Positions 35,703-44,690 of a stretch of 64,000 nt of DNA are shown here, piece after piece. The DNA is from Cupriavidus pauculus (GTDB taxonomy: Bacteria > Pseudomonadota > Gammaproteobacteria > Burkholderiales > Burkholderiaceae): the NCBI RefSeq assembly GCF_008693385.1, contig NZ_CP044067.1, positions 2,833,501 to 2,897,500 on the forward strand, written 5' to 3'. Position numbers and translations under genes: made by a program. The notes below the pieces were generated by a model. It made no database searches. It worked only from the letters and a program-made list of their open reading frames with translations, and had not been told where the DNA came from. The stretch's first letter is position 1; each line of letters opens with the position of its first letter.

Positions 35703-36686
35703 TTACAGCTTGGGAATATTGAAACGCTCCACGAGCTTCGTCTCCCGTTCGATCTCGGTCTTCTGGAACGCGCGCAACTGCTCCGCCGTCCCGATAAAGG
35801 CGCTGAAGTTGTTCTGGTCGAGGTACTGCGCCGTCTCGGCGTCCTTGAAAATCGTCAGCAGCGTGCTTTCGATCCGCGTCACCACGGGCTTCGGCGTTCC
35901 CTTCGGCGCGAAGACACCCCACCATGCCACCTGGAAGAACTCCTTGTAGCCGAGTTCCTGCAAGGTCGGCATCTCGGGCTCGGACTTCATGCGGCGGTCG
36001 GACGTCAGGGCGAGCATGCGCAGCTTGCCGCCCTTGACCAGCGGCAGGCCGGCGCTGTATTCGGCAATCGCGAAGTCCACCTGCTTGCCGGCGAGGTCCG
36101 TGAGCGTGGGGCTGCTGCCCTTGTAGGAGATGGCATTGGCCTTGGCGCCCACCAGCGACATCAGCCATTCGGTCGCGATGTTGTACGTGGCGCTGCCGCT
36201 GCCGTAATTCAGCTTGTTGGGCCGCTTCTTCGCATCGGCGAACAGATCCGACGCGGTCTTGTATGGAGAGTCGGCCGGTACGTAGAGGCCCATCGGCGAG
36301 TACGCCACGCGCGCGACGGGTTCGAGGTCGGTCAGCGGGTTGTAGGGCAGCTTGTCGTAGAGCGCGACGTTCGTCGTCACGGGGCCGTTGGCTGCCCATA
36401 GCAGCGTGTAGCCGTCGGCCGGCGCATTGATGACCGTCTGCGCGGCGATGATCGCGTTGCCGCCCGGCTTGTTCTCGATGACGACGGGCTTGCCGAGCGC
36501 CGCTTCCATGCGCCTCGCGGCATAGCGGGCCACGGTGTCGGTGCCCGAGCCCGGCGGGTAGGGCACCACGAGCTTGATCGGCTTGTCGGGGTACTCGGCC
36601 TGCGCGGCCGCGTGGCCGGATGCCAGCGCCATGCCGATGCCGAGCAGGGCCGTTGCGGCCACAGGGTGCGTGATGCGGAATGTCAT
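35703..36686 (-). CDS. Bug/TctC-family periplasmic solute receptor
   Basis: A 327-residue receptor with a signal peptide to about residue 30 (AAAQA). The mature part has YPDKPIKLVVPYPPGSGTDTVARY; the usual GG pair reads GS here. VVIENKPGGN and PADGYTLLW follow. It is the last structural gene of the minus-strand operon CaiB, crotonase, quinone oxidoreductase, Bug. Confidence 0.92.
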   Translation of the reverse strand: MTFRITHPVAATALLGIGMALASGHAAAQAEYPDKPIKLVVPYPPGSGTDTVARYAARRMEAALGKPVVIENKPGGNAIIAAQTVINAPADGYTLLWAANGPVTTNVALYDKLPYNPLTDLEPVARVAYSPMGLYVPADSPYKTASDLFADAKKRPNKLNYGSGSATYNIATEWLMSLVGAKANAISYKGSSPTLTDLAGKQVDFAIAEYSAGLPLVKGGKLRMLALTSDRRMKSEPEMPTLQELGYKEFFQVAWWGVFAPKGTPKPVVTRIESTLLTIFKDAETAQYLDQNNFSAFIGTAEQLRAFQKTEIERETKLVERFNIPKL

Positions 36687-36721
36687 GTCTGTCTCCTCTT
36701 CGGGTCGTTGTTATCGCGTAT

Positions 36722-37729
36722 TCAGGCCGCCGGGAACGGGTGCAGCGCGACCCGTCCAATCACCTTGCGCTCGGTAATCGCGTCCAGCGCCTCGCGGAAC
36801 CGCGCGAGCGGATACGTCGCGTAGGTTTCGGGACGCAGCGTTCCCGCCGCGGCCCAGCCGAGCATGTCGTCGAACGCGTCGCGCACGCGCTGTACGACGG
36901 CGGGCGGCGGCAGTTGCTTGCCCCAGCCCATGTAGTAACCCCAGTAGATGCCGATGACCGTGACGTTCTTGACCAGCACGAGGTTCGCGGGAATCTGCGG
37001 AATCGTGCCCCCGGCGAAGCCCATCGGAATGATTCGGCCATCGGGCGCGATGCATCGCAGCGATTCGTTGAAGGTGTCGCCACCGACGGGGTCGAAGATG
37101 ACATCCGCGCCGCGCTGACCGGTTTCCCGCAACACCACGTCGCGAAAATTCTCCTCGCGGTAGTGGATGGCGACGTCGGCACCGTGCCGCCGCGCCGCCT
37201 CGAGCTTGGCGGCATCGCCCGCGGTAGCGATCACGCGCGCGCCGAGCCGCTTGCCGATCTCGATGGCCGCCAGCCCGCTGCCGCCCGCGGCGCCGTGGAC
37301 CAGCAGCGTCTCGCCGGATGCGACCTGCGCACGCCATTTGAGGGCGCCATAGGCCGTGGCATAGATGGTCGGGAATTGCACCGCCGCGTCGTAGTCCACG
37401 GCGTCCGGCAGCGCGAACACCGTCGACTCGGGCGCGACGACCTCCTCGGCATAGCCGCCGATGCGGACACCGGCGACCACGCGGTCGCCAGGCTTGAACA
37501 GCGACGTACGCTCGCCGCACTCGAGCACCACGCCGGCCACTTCGGTGCCGGGCGTGAACGGCGGCGCCCAGCGGTTCTGATGCTTGCCTTCGAGGACCAG
37601 CAGATTGGCAAAGCTCACGCCCGCGGCATGCACCCGAATGCGGATGCCGTCGGGGCCGAGGATGGGGCGATCCACCTCGGCGTATTCGGTATGCGCGAGC
37701 CCGAGCTCGCGGCAGACGACGGCCTTCAT
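36722..37729 (-). CDS. NADPH:quinone oxidoreductase-family (MDR) protein
   Basis: A 335-residue zinc-free medium-chain reductase. GroES-like domain about 1-125; the NADPH motif VHGAAGGSGLAAIEIGKRLGA lies near 147, and the YREENF segment (about 203) is typical of QOR/enoyl reductases. It may reduce a double bond of a quinone or an enoyl-CoA. It overlaps the crotonase gene by four bases (ATGA) and is 35 bp from the Bug gene. Confidence 0.9.
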   Translation of the reverse strand: MKAVVCRELGLAHTEYAEVDRPILGPDGIRIRVHAAGVSFANLLVLEGKHQNRWAPPFTPGTEVAGVVLECGERTSLFKPGDRVVAGVRIGGYAEEVVAPESTVFALPDAVDYDAAVQFPTIYATAYGALKWRAQVASGETLLVHGAAGGSGLAAIEIGKRLGARVIATAGDAAKLEAARRHGADVAIHYREENFRDVVLRETGQRGADVIFDPVGGDTFNESLRCIAPDGRIIPMGFAGGTIPQIPANLVLVKNVTVIGIYWGYYMGWGKQLPPPAVVQRVRDAFDDMLGWAAAGTLRPETYATYPLARFREALDAITERKVIGRVALHPFPAA

Positions 37730-38484
37730 GCGGCCGCTCCATGCCGGCCCATGCCGGCGGCGAACCGGCTTGCGCCCGCCTGCGCCTCCAGCCGCTTCGC
37801 CCGCTCGGCCAGTTCAGCCTCGATCGCGAGCGCATTGGCCATCGGTTCGCCATCCTGCCGGTACACCGATTCGCGATCCGTATTCATCGCGATCTGCGGA
37901 AAGGCGGCGATGGTGGCCGCAAGGCTCTCGGCGGCCGATCGCGCGGTCCCGTCGGGCACCACGCGCGTCGCGAGCCCCATGCGCAATGCTTCCTCCGCGG
38001 ACACGATGCGCGCGGTCAGCAGCATGTCCAGCGCATGGCTCGTGCCGATCAGCCGGGGTAGCCGAACGGTCGTGCCATCGCTCATCGGCACGCCCCAACG
38101 GCGCGAGAGCACGGCGAACGCGGCCGATTGCTCGGCAATGCGGATGTCGCACCAGAGCGCCAGCCCGAGGCCGCCCGCGCACGCATGGCCCGCCACCGCC
38201 GCGATGACGGGCTTGCGCGCGGGTCGGGAAAGCGGACCGTCGGTGCCGGCCCATGCGTCGTACTCCGCGCCCGCCGCGAGCTCCTTGAGGTCCGCGCCCG
38301 CGCAGAACGCGCCGCCGGCCCCCCACAGTACGGCGACGCGCGCTTCATCGTCGTTCTCGAACGCGCGCAGTGCCGCGCCCAGCGCCGCGGTCGCTTCGCG
38401 GTCGAGCGCATTGCGTACGGCCGGACGGTTGATGACGATGGTGGTGACTGCGGCGTGCTTCTCGATCAGGATCTTGTCGCTCAT
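37726..38484 (-). CDS. enoyl-CoA hydratase/isomerase-family protein
   Basis: A 252-residue crotonase-fold protein with AFCAGADLKELAAG (about 60) and GHACAGGLGLALWCDIR. Both catalytic glutamate positions of hydratases are replaced (AVLSRRWGVPMSDGTTVRLP), so simple hydration is unlikely. It lies 31 bp after the CaiB gene and is coupled to the quinone reductase gene. Confidence 0.9.
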   Translation of the reverse strand: MSDKILIEKHAAVTTIVINRPAVRNALDREATAALGAALRAFENDDEARVAVLWGAGGAFCAGADLKELAAGAEYDAWAGTDGPLSRPARKPVIAAVAGHACAGGLGLALWCDIRIAEQSAAFAVLSRRWGVPMSDGTTVRLPRLIGTSHALDMLLTARIVSAEEALRMGLATRVVPDGTARSAAESLAATIAAFPQIAMNTDRESVYRQDGEPMANALAIEAELAERAKRLEAQAGASRFAAGMGRHGAAA

Positions 38485-38515
38485 GGGGCGTTACCGATAG
38501 GGGTTGGCGCGGAGG

Positions 38516-39655
38516 TCATTGCGTGAACTCGTCGCGGATGGCGGTGCCGTGTTGCCCAAGGCCGGGCACATGGCCCAGTTGCCGCGGCTCGCCGCGGAAG
38601 GTTGCCGGGGGTGCCACCAGTCGCGCCTCGCCGTGCACGGTCGGCACGGTGACGCGCCGCAGTTGCGGATGCGTGGACAACTGCGTGACGTCGTTGACCG
38701 ACGCGAACGCGATGCGCGCGGCTTGCAGCGCCTGCACGACCTCCGCCCTGGTCATCGTCGCCAGCGTCGCCGCGATCTCCCGGTCGAGCACGGCACGGTG
38801 CGCGACGCGCGAAAGGTTCGTCGCGAACTCCGGCTTCTCCAGCAGTTCCGGGCGTTTGAGCACGTCCTGCGCGAGGCGGCGCCATTCGCCGTCGTTCTGA
38901 ATCCCGATCAGCACGGTTTCCTCGTTGCCCACGGCACCGCCCACGGGAAACGCGCCGTAGGGCGCGATGGTCGGATGCGACAGGCCCACACGCGGCCAGA
39001 TCATTCCCGCGTACTCGTAGTGGAGCAGGGGCACGGTCATCCAGTCGCTCATCGCATCGAACAGCGACACATGGATGGCGCTCCCGGCGCCCGTGCGCTC
39101 GCGCTGCAGCAACGCTTCGAGGATGGCGGCGTGCGCGTACATGCCGGTGGCGATATCGCAGGCGGAGATGCCGATCCGGCCCGGCGCCTCGGGCGTGCCC
39201 GTCACCGAAGCGATGCCGCTTTCCGCCTGCACGAGCAGGTCGTATGCGCGCATGCCGGCGTAGGGGCCTTCCTCTCCGTAACCGGTGATATCGCATGTCA
39301 CCAGACGCGGATGGCGGGCCCGCATCGCTTCCCAGCCGAAGCCGGCGCGCTGCGCGGCGCCCGGGCCCAGGTTCTGGATCAGCACATCGGCCTGCGCGAT
39401 CATGCGCTGCAGCAATGCGGCGTCGTCCGGGTTCGCGAAGTCGAGCACGATCGATTCCTTGCCGCGGTTGAGCCAGACGAAATACGTGCTGTCGCCATGG
39501 ACGGCGGAGTCGTAGCCGCGCGCAAAATCGCCCCCGGCGCGCTCGATCTTGATCACGCGCGCGCCGGCGTCGGCGAGCCGGGACGAAGCGTAGGGGGCCG
39601 CGGCGGCCTGTTCGACCGCCACCACGAGAAGTCCTTCCAGGGGCAATGCCATCAT
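38516..39655 (-). CDS. CaiB/BaiF family III CoA-transferase
   Basis: A 379-residue CoA-transferase. The N-terminus LEGLLVVAVEQAAAAPYASSRLADAGARVIKIE is the family signature, and Asp167 in GISACDIATGMYA is the likely nucleophile. The start may be ATG 39655 or the next codon. It heads the minus-strand operon and is divergent from the acyl-CoA dehydrogenase gene. Confidence 0.92.
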   Translation of the reverse strand: MMALPLEGLLVVAVEQAAAAPYASSRLADAGARVIKIERAGGDFARGYDSAVHGDSTYFVWLNRGKESIVLDFANPDDAALLQRMIAQADVLIQNLGPGAAQRAGFGWEAMRARHPRLVTCDITGYGEEGPYAGMRAYDLLVQAESGIASVTGTPEAPGRIGISACDIATGMYAHAAILEALLQRERTGAGSAIHVSLFDAMSDWMTVPLLHYEYAGMIWPRVGLSHPTIAPYGAFPVGGAVGNEETVLIGIQNDGEWRRLAQDVLKRPELLEKPEFATNLSRVAHRAVLDREIAATLATMTRAEVVQALQAARIAFASVNDVTQLSTHPQLRRVTVPTVHGEARLVAPPATFRGEPRQLGHVPGLGQHGTAIRDEFTQ

Positions 39656-39700
39656 GTCTCCATCTATATTTTTCAGGCGTGCGCGTCGTGCTTGAAAATA

Positions 39701-39717
39701 ATGCTACGCAGTAGTAT
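39701..39717. promoter_or_regulatory. 17-bp inverted repeat between divergent acyl-CoA operons
   Basis: ATGCTAC-GCA-GTAGTAT is a near-perfect palindrome with one mismatched pair, set in an A/T-rich spacer. It lies 45 bp from the CaiB start and 85 bp from the dehydrogenase start, so one regulator could control both directions. The TetR or LysR product at 34-35.6 kb is a candidate. Confidence 0.55.
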
Positions 39718-39802
39718 GTTTTTGGTCAAGCCCGATTCGCGTTGACGCGATCGGTTCTCGACCGTGCGGCGGTTCACGCTTCGCACGCGCCACTTGAGAC
39801 CC

Positions 39803-40987
39803 ATGACAACAGTTACGCCGCTGGAACATCTCACGCTTCCATTCTTCGACGCGCGGCATCGGGAAGCCGCGGAACGGCTCCTCGACTGGACCACGTCCGC
39901 ATTCGCCGCCATCGCGGCACCGAAGACGACGCAGGACGTCGACGAGCACTGCCGGTCGCTGGTACGCAGCCTCGGTGAAGCAGGCATCCTCGCATCGTGC
40001 GTGCCGCGACGCGATGCATCGGGGAACGCCGTGCTCGACTCCCGCGCGCTATGCCTGGCGCGCGAACTGCTCGCGCAGACCAGCCCGCTTGCCGATTTCA
40101 GCTTTGCGATGCAGGGGCTCGGCTCCGGCGCCATCTCGCTGGCGGGCTCGCCCGCGCAGCAGGAGGCCTACCTGGCCGATGTGGCAAAAGGCAGGAAGAT
40201 CGCGGCGTTCGCGCTATCCGAGCCCGACGCCGGCTCGGACGTTGGCGGCATGCGCTGCGAGGCCGCGCCCGTGCAGGGCGGTTACGTGCTCGATGGCGAG
40301 AAGATGTGGATTTCCAACGGCGGTATCGCGGACTTCTACGTCGTCTTTGCGCGCGAGCCCGGCACGACGCGGTCCGCGGGCATCTCCGCCTTTATCGTCG
40401 ATGCGGACAACCCGGGGCTCGAGATCGCCGAGCGCATCGATGTCATCTCCCCGCATCCGCTGGCGCGGTTACGCTTTCGCGACTGCCGCGTGGATGCGGG
40501 CATGCGGCTGGGCGGCGAGGGGGAAGGGTTCAAGCTTGCGATGCGGACGCTCGACATCTTCCGGACGTCGGTCGCGGCGGCGGCGCTCGGGTTTGCCCGC
40601 AAGGCATTGCGGCTGGGCGTGGAGCGCGCGCTCTCGCGCGAGATGTTCGGCACCGTGCTCGCCGACATGCAACTGACGCAGGCCACGCTCGCCGATATGG
40701 CGACGGCGGTGGAATCGTCCGCCTTGCTCGTGTATCGCGCCGCATGGCTGCGGGATCAGGGCATGCCGACGCCGCGCGAAGCCGCCATGGCCAAGCTCGT
40801 CTCCACCGAGTCCGCCCAGCGCGTCGTGGATGCCGCCGTGCAGATCTGGGGTGGGGCGGGCGTGCGCGTGGGCGAGGAGGTGGAGGCGCTCTATCGCGAT
40901 GTGCGCGCGCTCCGCATCTATGAAGGAGCGAGCGAGGTGCAGCGGCTGATCATCGGCGGCGGCATCGTGAAGGCGTATCGGGGATAA
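39803..40987 (+). CDS. acyl-CoA dehydrogenase
   Basis: A 394-residue FAD enzyme introducing a double bond into an acyl-CoA. The FAD/substrate segments FALSEPDAGSDVGG and MWISNGGIADFYVVFA are present, and the catalytic-base motif IYEGASEVQRLIIG is at the C-terminus. ATG 39803 is preferred to 39764, whose added residues are Arg-rich and unrelated. It leads the plus-strand unit with a CaiB and a MaoC-like gene. Confidence 0.93.
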   Translation: MTTVTPLEHLTLPFFDARHREAAERLLDWTTSAFAAIAAPKTTQDVDEHCRSLVRSLGEAGILASCVPRRDASGNAVLDSRALCLARELLAQTSPLADFSFAMQGLGSGAISLAGSPAQQEAYLADVAKGRKIAAFALSEPDAGSDVGGMRCEAAPVQGGYVLDGEKMWISNGGIADFYVVFAREPGTTRSAGISAFIVDADNPGLEIAERIDVISPHPLARLRFRDCRVDAGMRLGGEGEGFKLAMRTLDIFRTSVAAAALGFARKALRLGVERALSREMFGTVLADMQLTQATLADMATAVESSALLVYRAAWLRDQGMPTPREAAMAKLVSTESAQRVVDAAVQIWGGAGVRVGEEVEALYRDVRALRIYEGASEVQRLIIGGGIVKAYRG

Positions 40988-41026
40988 CGCCTCAGACAGA
41001 CAAGATCGAATAAAGGAGACAGACAT

Positions 41027-42184
41027 ATGGCCGGCGCTCTGGAAGGCATTCGCGTCATCGACATCACCACGTTCCTGATGGGACCCGTGGCCACGCAGAT
41101 GCTGGGCGACATGGGAGCGGACGTCATCAAGATCGAGCCGCCCGAAGGCGATCCCACGCGAGGCATCGGGCAGAAGCGGTCGCCCGGCATGGGCTCGTTC
41201 TTTCTCAACCTCAACCGCAACAAGCGCAGCGTCGTGCTGGACCTCAAGCAGCCGTCCGGACGCGCGCAGCTGCAATCGCTGATCGCCGGCGCGGACGTGG
41301 TCGTGCACAACATGCGCGCGGGCGCGGCCGAGCGCCTCGGCGTCGATTACGCCAGCCTTGCGGGGCGTGTTCCCCGGCTGATTCACGCCACCGCGCAGGG
41401 ATTCGGCAAGGGGGGCCGCTACTTCGACCGGCCCGCCTACGACGACGTGATCCAGGGGCTGAGCGGCGTGCCCGGATTGAACCAGCGCATGACGGGTCAA
41501 CCCGGCTACATCCCGATGCTGATGGCCGACAAGCTGTGCGGCGTGTATCTGTACTCGGCCATCGTGACGGCACTGCTGCATCGCGAGCGCGCGGGCATCG
41601 GGCAGGAAGTCCAGCTGCCGATGCTGGAGACCATGGCCGGTTTCAACCTGCATGAGCATATGGCGGACCACGTGTTCGTGCCCGAGCCCGGCAAGGCGGC
41701 GGCACCGCTCGGCTATGCCCGCGTGTTCAGCGCCGTGCATCGGCCGCTCGGCACGGGCGACAAGCCGCTTTGCATCGTCGCCAATACCGATGCGCAATGG
41801 CATCGCCTGTTCGCGCTGATCGGCCGAAGCGACCTGCGCGATGACGCGCGGTTCGCGACCATCGGGCAGCGCATGACCCATGTCGTCGAGCTTTACAACC
41901 TCGTGGAAGCCGCACTCGGCACCAGGTCGCGGGAGGCGTGGCTGGAAGCCTTCGCCGCCGCGGAGATTCCCGCCGGCCCCGCGAACGAACTCGAGGACGT
42001 CCGCGCGGATCCGCATCTGGCGGAGACCGGTTTCTTCGAGGTGTTCGATCACGCGTCGGAAGGGCAACTGCTGATGCCGCGCAGCGCGATGATGCTCTCG
42101 GCCACGCCCGCCGAGATCCGCTACGGCCCGCCGAGGCTCGGCCAGCATACGGACGAGGTGCTGGGCGCCGGAGCCCGGGATTGA
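41027..42184 (+). CDS. CaiB/BaiF family III CoA-transferase
   Basis: A 385-residue CoA-transferase with LEGIRVIDITTFLMGPVATQMLGDMGADVIKIEPPEGD and probable nucleophile Asp168 in MLMADKLCG. AAAGGAG precedes the start. It follows the dehydrogenase gene by 39 bp and is coupled to the next gene through a TTGA overlap. Confidence 0.92.
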   Translation: MAGALEGIRVIDITTFLMGPVATQMLGDMGADVIKIEPPEGDPTRGIGQKRSPGMGSFFLNLNRNKRSVVLDLKQPSGRAQLQSLIAGADVVVHNMRAGAAERLGVDYASLAGRVPRLIHATAQGFGKGGRYFDRPAYDDVIQGLSGVPGLNQRMTGQPGYIPMLMADKLCGVYLYSAIVTALLHRERAGIGQEVQLPMLETMAGFNLHEHMADHVFVPEPGKAAAPLGYARVFSAVHRPLGTGDKPLCIVANTDAQWHRLFALIGRSDLRDDARFATIGQRMTHVVELYNLVEAALGTRSREAWLEAFAAAEIPAGPANELEDVRADPHLAETGFFEVFDHASEGQLLMPRSAMMLSATPAEIRYGPPRLGQHTDEVLGAGARD

Positions 42185-43056
42185 ACCCGCCCGACCTGCG
42201 GGCGCTGGTCGATGTCGAGATTCCGGATATCCGGCAGCGATATGGCCCGAAGGACTGCATCCTCTATGCGCTGGGACTCGGATTCGGCAACCAGCCCGAC
42301 GACGCGTCGAGTCTCCGCTACGTCTATGAACAGGACCTGATCGCGCTGCCGACGCAGCTGGCGGTACTGGCGTCCTCGTCGGACTGGATGCGCGATCCGC
42401 GGACCGGCATCCGATGGGAACACCTCGTGGCGTTGTCGCACGACCTCTCGCTCCCGAAACCGCTCGCGACATCGGGTCATGTGCGTGCGCGCACGGCGGT
42501 GGAGGCGGTCTACGACAGGGGGCCCGGCCGAGGCGCGATCATCGCATGGCGCCGCGTCGTCACGGACGACGACAGCGGGGAAGAAATCGGCATCGTCAGG
42601 GGACAGGCCCTGGCTCGCGCGAACGGCGGCTTCGGCGGCGAGCCGCCCCCCCGCCGGCCACATCCGGGCTTCCCCGCGCGGGCGCCAGACCACGTCGCGG
42701 CATGGCGGACGCAGCCGAATCAGGCGCTGCTGTACCGCTTGTGTGGCGACACAAACCCGCTGCACGCGGACCCCGACGTCGCGCGCGCGGCGGGTCTCGA
42801 TGCACCGATCCTGCACGGCCTCTGCAACCTCGGTATCGCGGCATCCGCCGCCGCGCCGCTGGCGCCCGGAGGACTCACCGCACTCAGAGAGATCGGCGCG
42901 CGCTACGCGGGTGTCTTCTATCCCGGCGATACGCTGAGGACGGAAGCCTGGCGCGAAGCAGGTGTGATCCTGTTTCGCAGCACCTCCGTCCGGACCGGAC
43001 AATGCATCATCGACGATGGCGCGGCCAGGCTGGCCGACGGTCTTGCAACCTGCTAG
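42181..43056 (+). CDS. MaoC-like (R)-specific enoyl-CoA hydratase, double-hotdog type
   Basis: A 291-residue two-domain hotdog protein like the 2-enoyl-CoA hydratase half of peroxisomal MFE-2. The N-terminal hotdog has IRQRYGPKDCILYALGLGFG; the C-terminal one has the active-site signature YRLCGDTNPLHADPDVARAAG, with Asp and His, then APILHGLC. The only start at the right place is TTG 42181, overlapping the CaiB stop; GGAG lies nearby. It would hydrate the double bond made by the upstream dehydrogenase. Its stop overlaps the converging permease gene by four bases. Confidence 0.88.
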   Translation: MNPPDLRALVDVEIPDIRQRYGPKDCILYALGLGFGNQPDDASSLRYVYEQDLIALPTQLAVLASSSDWMRDPRTGIRWEHLVALSHDLSLPKPLATSGHVRARTAVEAVYDRGPGRGAIIAWRRVVTDDDSGEEIGIVRGQALARANGGFGGEPPPRRPHPGFPARAPDHVAAWRTQPNQALLYRLCGDTNPLHADPDVARAAGLDAPILHGLCNLGIAASAAAPLAPGGLTALREIGARYAGVFYPGDTLRTEAWREAGVILFRSTSVRTGQCIIDDGAARLADGLATC

Positions 43057-43895
43057 CGCTTGGCTTCCGCGAACAGCCCCAGCGGCTTCTCCGCGTGCGA
43101 TGACGCCGCGGGTTCGGCGGCCGGCTTTCCCCGCTGCGAAGCATGCCACGGCAGCAGCCGCTCTTCCGCCAGTTCCAGCGCCTTGAACAGGATCACGCCG
43201 AGCACGCACAGCAGTGCCAGCGCCACGAATACGGTTGGCGTATTGAAGCTGCCCTGCGCCACGAGGATGACGTGGCCGAGTCCGGTCTCGCCTGCCACGA
43301 ACTCGCCCACGATCGTCCCGACCAGCGCGAACGAGATACCGACCTTCATGCCCGCGAAGATGCTCGGCAGCGCGTTGGGGAAGCGGATTTTCCACAGCAC
43401 CTTGCTGCGCGAGGCCTGGTTGGCGCGCGCCATGTTGAGCATCTCCGGATCGATCGACTTCAGGCCCAGGACCGTATCGATCAGGATCGGGAAGATCGCG
43501 ATCAGCATCGCGATGGCGATCTTCGGGGCCGAACCCGTGCCGAGCCAGATCACGAACAGCGGCGCGAGCGCGACTTTCGGTACCGCGTTCAGCGCGACCA
43601 TGAGCGCGTAGAGCGTGCGGTCGAGAAAGCGCGAGTAGACGATGCCGATCGCCGCGCCCACGCCGAGCACGACGGCCAGCACAAAGCCGGCCAGCGTGGT
43701 CTGGAGCGTGTCCAGGCTCTGCAGCAGCAGGAAGCCCGGCTGCTCCATGAAGTCCGCGATGATCTTGCTTGGCGCCGGCAGCAGGAACTCGCGCACGCCG
43801 AAGAAGCGGACCGCGCCTTCCCACGCAAGCAGCAGTATCACCATCGTCAGGATCGCCAGACGGCTGTTTTCGGAACGTTTCCACAGGAATTTCAT
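43053..43895 (-). CDS. ABC transporter permease (SsuC/TauC type)
   Basis: A 280-residue inner-membrane permease with about six segments. The BPD signature EAA loop lies near residues 160-180 (MLNMARANQASRSKVLWKIRFPNALPSIFAGMK). Start ATG 43895 has AAGGGG upstream, 4 bp after the ATPase gene. The C-terminal 30 residues are a polar extension. It completes the ABC importer of the hyu operon. Confidence 0.92.
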   Translation of the reverse strand: MKFLWKRSENSRLAILTMVILLLAWEGAVRFFGVREFLLPAPSKIIADFMEQPGFLLLQSLDTLQTTLAGFVLAVVLGVGAAIGIVYSRFLDRTLYALMVALNAVPKVALAPLFVIWLGTGSAPKIAIAMLIAIFPILIDTVLGLKSIDPEMLNMARANQASRSKVLWKIRFPNALPSIFAGMKVGISFALVGTIVGEFVAGETGLGHVILVAQGSFNTPTVFVALALLCVLGVILFKALELAEERLLPWHASQRGKPAAEPAASSHAEKPLGLFAEAKR

Positions 43896-43899
43896 CGCA

Positions 43900-44673
43900 T
43901 TACCCCTTGTAGATGCCGAGGTCGCGAAAGATCCCGCGAATCTGCGACACGTAATCGGCAAACGCCTTCGTTTCCCGCACGGCAAGACCGCGTGGCCGAT
44001 CCAGCTCGATCGGAATGACGTCCGCGACGCCGCCGGGATTGCGCGACATCACGACGACGCGGTCGCTGAGAAAAACCGCCTCCGAGATCGAATGCGTGAT
44101 GAACAGCACGGTCTTGCCCGTATCCATCCACGTACGCTGGAGTTCCACGTTCAGTTCGTCGCGCGTGAACGGATCCAGCGCGCCGAACGGTTCGTCCATC
44201 AGCAGCAGCTGTGGATCGACGAGTAGTGCGCGGCAGATCGACGCGCGCTGCCGCATGCCACCCGACAGCTCCCATGGATAGCGGTTGGCGAACGATCCCA
44301 GGCCGAAGAGATTCAGCACCGCTCGCGCGCGCTCCTCGTAGTCGCCGCGGCTCAGGTCATGGAACTCGGCGGCGATCAGCACATTGTCGAGGATCGTGCG
44401 CCAGTCGAGCAGCAGGTCGCGCTGGAAGACCACGCCCATATTGGAGGGCGGGCCCGAGATCGGGTCGCCCTGAAGCGCGAGATGGCCGCTGGAGATCGGC
44501 TCCAGTCCGGCCACGCACTTCAGCAGGGTGCTCTTGCCGCAGCCGCTGGGGCCGACAATGCTCACGAACTCGCCTTCCTCGATATCGAGGCTCACATCCT
44601 TGAGCGCATAGAGGGGGTCGCGCTGCGAGCGATAGATCTTGTTGAGTTGGCCAATCTGCAGGAATGCCGACAT
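43900..44673 (-). CDS. ABC transporter ATP-binding protein (SsuB/TauB type)
   Basis: A 257-residue ATPase. Walker A GPSGCGKST is at 41-49, the signature LSGGMRQR near 142, and Walker B LLLMDEPFGALDP near 160, with the H-loop histidine in FITHSI. It is 17 bp from the receptor gene and 4 bp from the permease gene, so the three are one importer of the nitrate/sulfonate/taurine class. Confidence 0.95.
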   Translation of the reverse strand: MSAFLQIGQLNKIYRSQRDPLYALKDVSLDIEEGEFVSIVGPSGCGKSTLLKCVAGLEPISSGHLALQGDPISGPPSNMGVVFQRDLLLDWRTILDNVLIAAEFHDLSRGDYEERARAVLNLFGLGSFANRYPWELSGGMRQRASICRALLVDPQLLLMDEPFGALDPFTRDELNVELQRTWMDTGKTVLFITHSISEAVFLSDRVVVMSRNPGGVADVIPIELDRPRGLAVRETKAFADYVSQIRGIFRDLGIYKG

Positions 44674-44690
44674 GTTCGTCCTCCGTCGCG

